Shown here: one piece after another, positions 15,360 through 16,671 of the stretch | Numbering within the stretch: the first letter of the stretch is position 1 | Layout: each line of letters begins with the position of its first letter | From: an uncultured Alphaproteobacteria bacterium | GTDB taxonomy: Bacteria > Pseudomonadota > Alphaproteobacteria > HIMB59 > GCA-002718135 | Length of the DNA stretch: 16,671 bases | Assembly: GCA_902619055.1 (NCBI GenBank) | Contig: CACNCW010000019.1 | Location: forward strand, 1-16,671 | Direction of reading: 5' to 3' | The notes under the pieces: generated by a model | The model's database searches: none | Told to the model about the DNA's origin: nothing | The model's input: the letters and a program-made list of their open reading frames with translations, nothing else | Program-made: the position numbers and the translations under genes

Positions 15360-16671
15360 TTTAATAAAAGGTGAAAAGCACGATTGGGAAATGGTAATCG
15401 GTCTTGAAATTCATGCTCAAGTAAAATCAAATTCCAAATTATTTTCTTCATCATCAACAAAATTTGGCTCTTCACCAAATAGTCAAGTATCTTTAGTTGA
15501 TGCTGCTATGCCAGGAATGTTGCCAGTAATTAATAAGTACTGTGTAGAACAGGCAGTAAAAACTGGAGTTGGTTTAAACGCTAAAATTAATAATTATTCA
15601 GTCTTTGACAGAAAAAATTACTTTTATGCTGATCTTCCTCAAGGATATCAAATTAGCCAATATAAATATCCAATTGTTGGAGAAGGTAAAGTTACAATTG
15701 ATTTTAAAGACGGTACATCAAAAGATATTAGAATTGTAAGATTACATTTAGAACAAGATGCCGGTAAAAGTTTACACGATCAAAATCCTTCAAAAACATA
15801 TGTTGATCTTAATAGATCTGGTGTAGCTTTAATGGAAATCGTTAGTGAGCCAGATATTAGAACACCTGACGAAGCTGGAATGTATATATCCAAAATCAGA
15901 TCAATTTTAATGTATTTAGATACATGCGATGGAAATATGCAAGAGGGCTCATTAAGAGCTGATGTAAATATTTCAGTAAGAAAACCAGGTGATGAATATG
16001 GAACTCGTTGTGAAATAAAAAACTTAAATTCTATAAAATTTATCAAACAAGCTATTAATTATGAAGCAAAACGACAAATAGAAATATTAGAGTCTGGCGG
16101 TTCTATTGAACAAAACACAATGCTCTTTAATACATCTACTGGCAAAACTAGACCAATGAGAAATAAAGAAGAAGCTCATGACTATAGATATTTTCCTGAT
16201 CCAGATTTATTACCACTAGAAATTTCTAAAGAAGAAATAGGAAAAATCAAATCATCAATACCAGAGCTTCCAGATGAGCTTAAGAATAAATTTATTGAGA
16301 CTTTCAAATTGTCTAATTATGATGCCTCAGTATTAACTGCAGAGAAACAAACATCTGATTATTTTAATGAAACAATTAATTCAGATTCAGAATTAAAAAA
16401 TCATGCAAAAATAGTTGTAAATTGGATTACATCTGAATTATTTTCATTATTAAACAAAAATAATCAAGATTTAAATAACTCTCCAGTATCACCTGAAAAC
16501 TTAGGACAACTTATAAAGTTAATTTCTACAAATGAAATTTCAGGCAAAATTGCAAAGGATGTATTGGAAGATATGTTTTCTTCAGGAAAAACAGCTAGAC
16601 AAATTGTAGATGAAAAAGGCTTACAACAAGTTACAGATCAAGAAGAAATAGCAAAAGTTATTGATGAAGTC
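15352..16671 (+). CDS. gatB: Aspartyl/glutamyl-tRNA amidotransferase subunit B (3' end outside window)
   Basis: tRNA-binding kinase/transamidase subunit of GatCAB: phosphorylates the mischarged Glu or Asp and replaces the phosphate with ammonia from GatA. The frame opens at ATG 15352, inside the end of gatA, and continues without a stop to the right edge: 440 residues of an expected roughly 480. The N-terminal catalytic domain shows [58 protein letters not shown], and [14 protein letters not shown]. The C-terminal YqeY-like tRNA-binding region follows from about residue 320 and is truncated in the segment containing [18 protein letters not shown]. No defects are seen in the visible part. Confidence 0.97.
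   Translation, partial: MNNLIKGEKHDWEMVIGLEIHAQVKSNSKLFSSSSTKFGSSPNSQVSLVDAAMPGMLPVINKYCVEQAVKTGVGLNAKINNYSVFDRKNYFYADLPQGYQISQYKYPIVGEGKVTIDFKDGTSKDIRIVRLHLEQDAGKSLHDQNPSKTYVDLNRSGVALMEIVSEPDIRTPDEAGMYISKIRSILMYLDTCDGNMQEGSLRADVNISVRKPGDEYGTRCEIKNLNSIKFIKQAINYEAKRQIEILESGGSIEQNTMLFNTSTGKTRPMRNKEEAHDYRYFPDPDLLPLEISKEEIGKIKSSIPELPDELKNKFIETFKLSNYDASVLTAEKQTSDYFNETINSDSELKNHAKIVVNWITSELFSLLNKNNQDLNNSPVSPENLGQLIKLISTNEISGKIAKDVLEDMFSSGKTARQIVDEKGLQQVTDQEEIAKVIDEV

Overview
The window is very AT-rich and gene-dense. No gap between genes exceeds about 130 bases, so there is no stretch of 300 bases without a gene. No tRNA, rRNA, CRISPR array or intact mobile element was found. The core block (ruvX-pyrB-plsY-topA on the minus strand, divergent from gatC-gatA-gatB) together with the streamlined, low-GC style suggests a marine alphaproteobacterium of the SAR11-like / Pelagibacterales-HIMB59 type. 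That assignment is inferred from gene content and composition, not from a marker gene.

Layout. (1) Bases 2-1836, plus strand: the tail of an EamA/DMT exporter, msrB and an MFS transporter, each overlapping the next, so probably one transcript. (2) A 75-residue orphan gene (1823-2050, minus) converges on the MFS gene. (3) A MocD-like membrane di-iron desaturase/hydroxylase (2171-3160, plus). (4) A CUT1-type carbohydrate ABC importer (binding protein and two permeases, no ATPase) followed by a 2-oxoglutarate/Fe(II) oxygenase (3290-7440, plus). The binding-protein gene has a strong Shine-Dalgarno site and a dyad over a candidate -10 box. A perfect 10-bp hairpin separates it from the first permease. 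(5) A minus-strand row ruvX, pyrB, plsY, topA and a bleomycin-hydrolase-like peptidase (13630 down to 7458). (6) gatC-gatA-gatB on the plus strand from 13648, overlapping and running off the right edge.

How they work together: block 4 looks like an uptake-and-oxidation unit for an unknown small, probably sugar-like compound, and it must borrow an ATPase encoded elsewhere. Blocks 5 and 6 are housekeeping: Holliday-junction/rRNA processing, pyrimidine synthesis, phospholipid acylation, DNA supercoiling, peptide turnover, and tRNA-dependent amidation that makes Gln-tRNA and/or Asn-tRNA.

The most unusual observation is in pyrB. The aspartate carbamoyltransferase carries an extra N-terminal segment of about 70 residues that reads like the arm-binding N-terminal domain of a phage-type tyrosine integrase. 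No usual start codon would allow translation without most of it. Three helically phased ACACAT repeats lie just upstream of its start codon.
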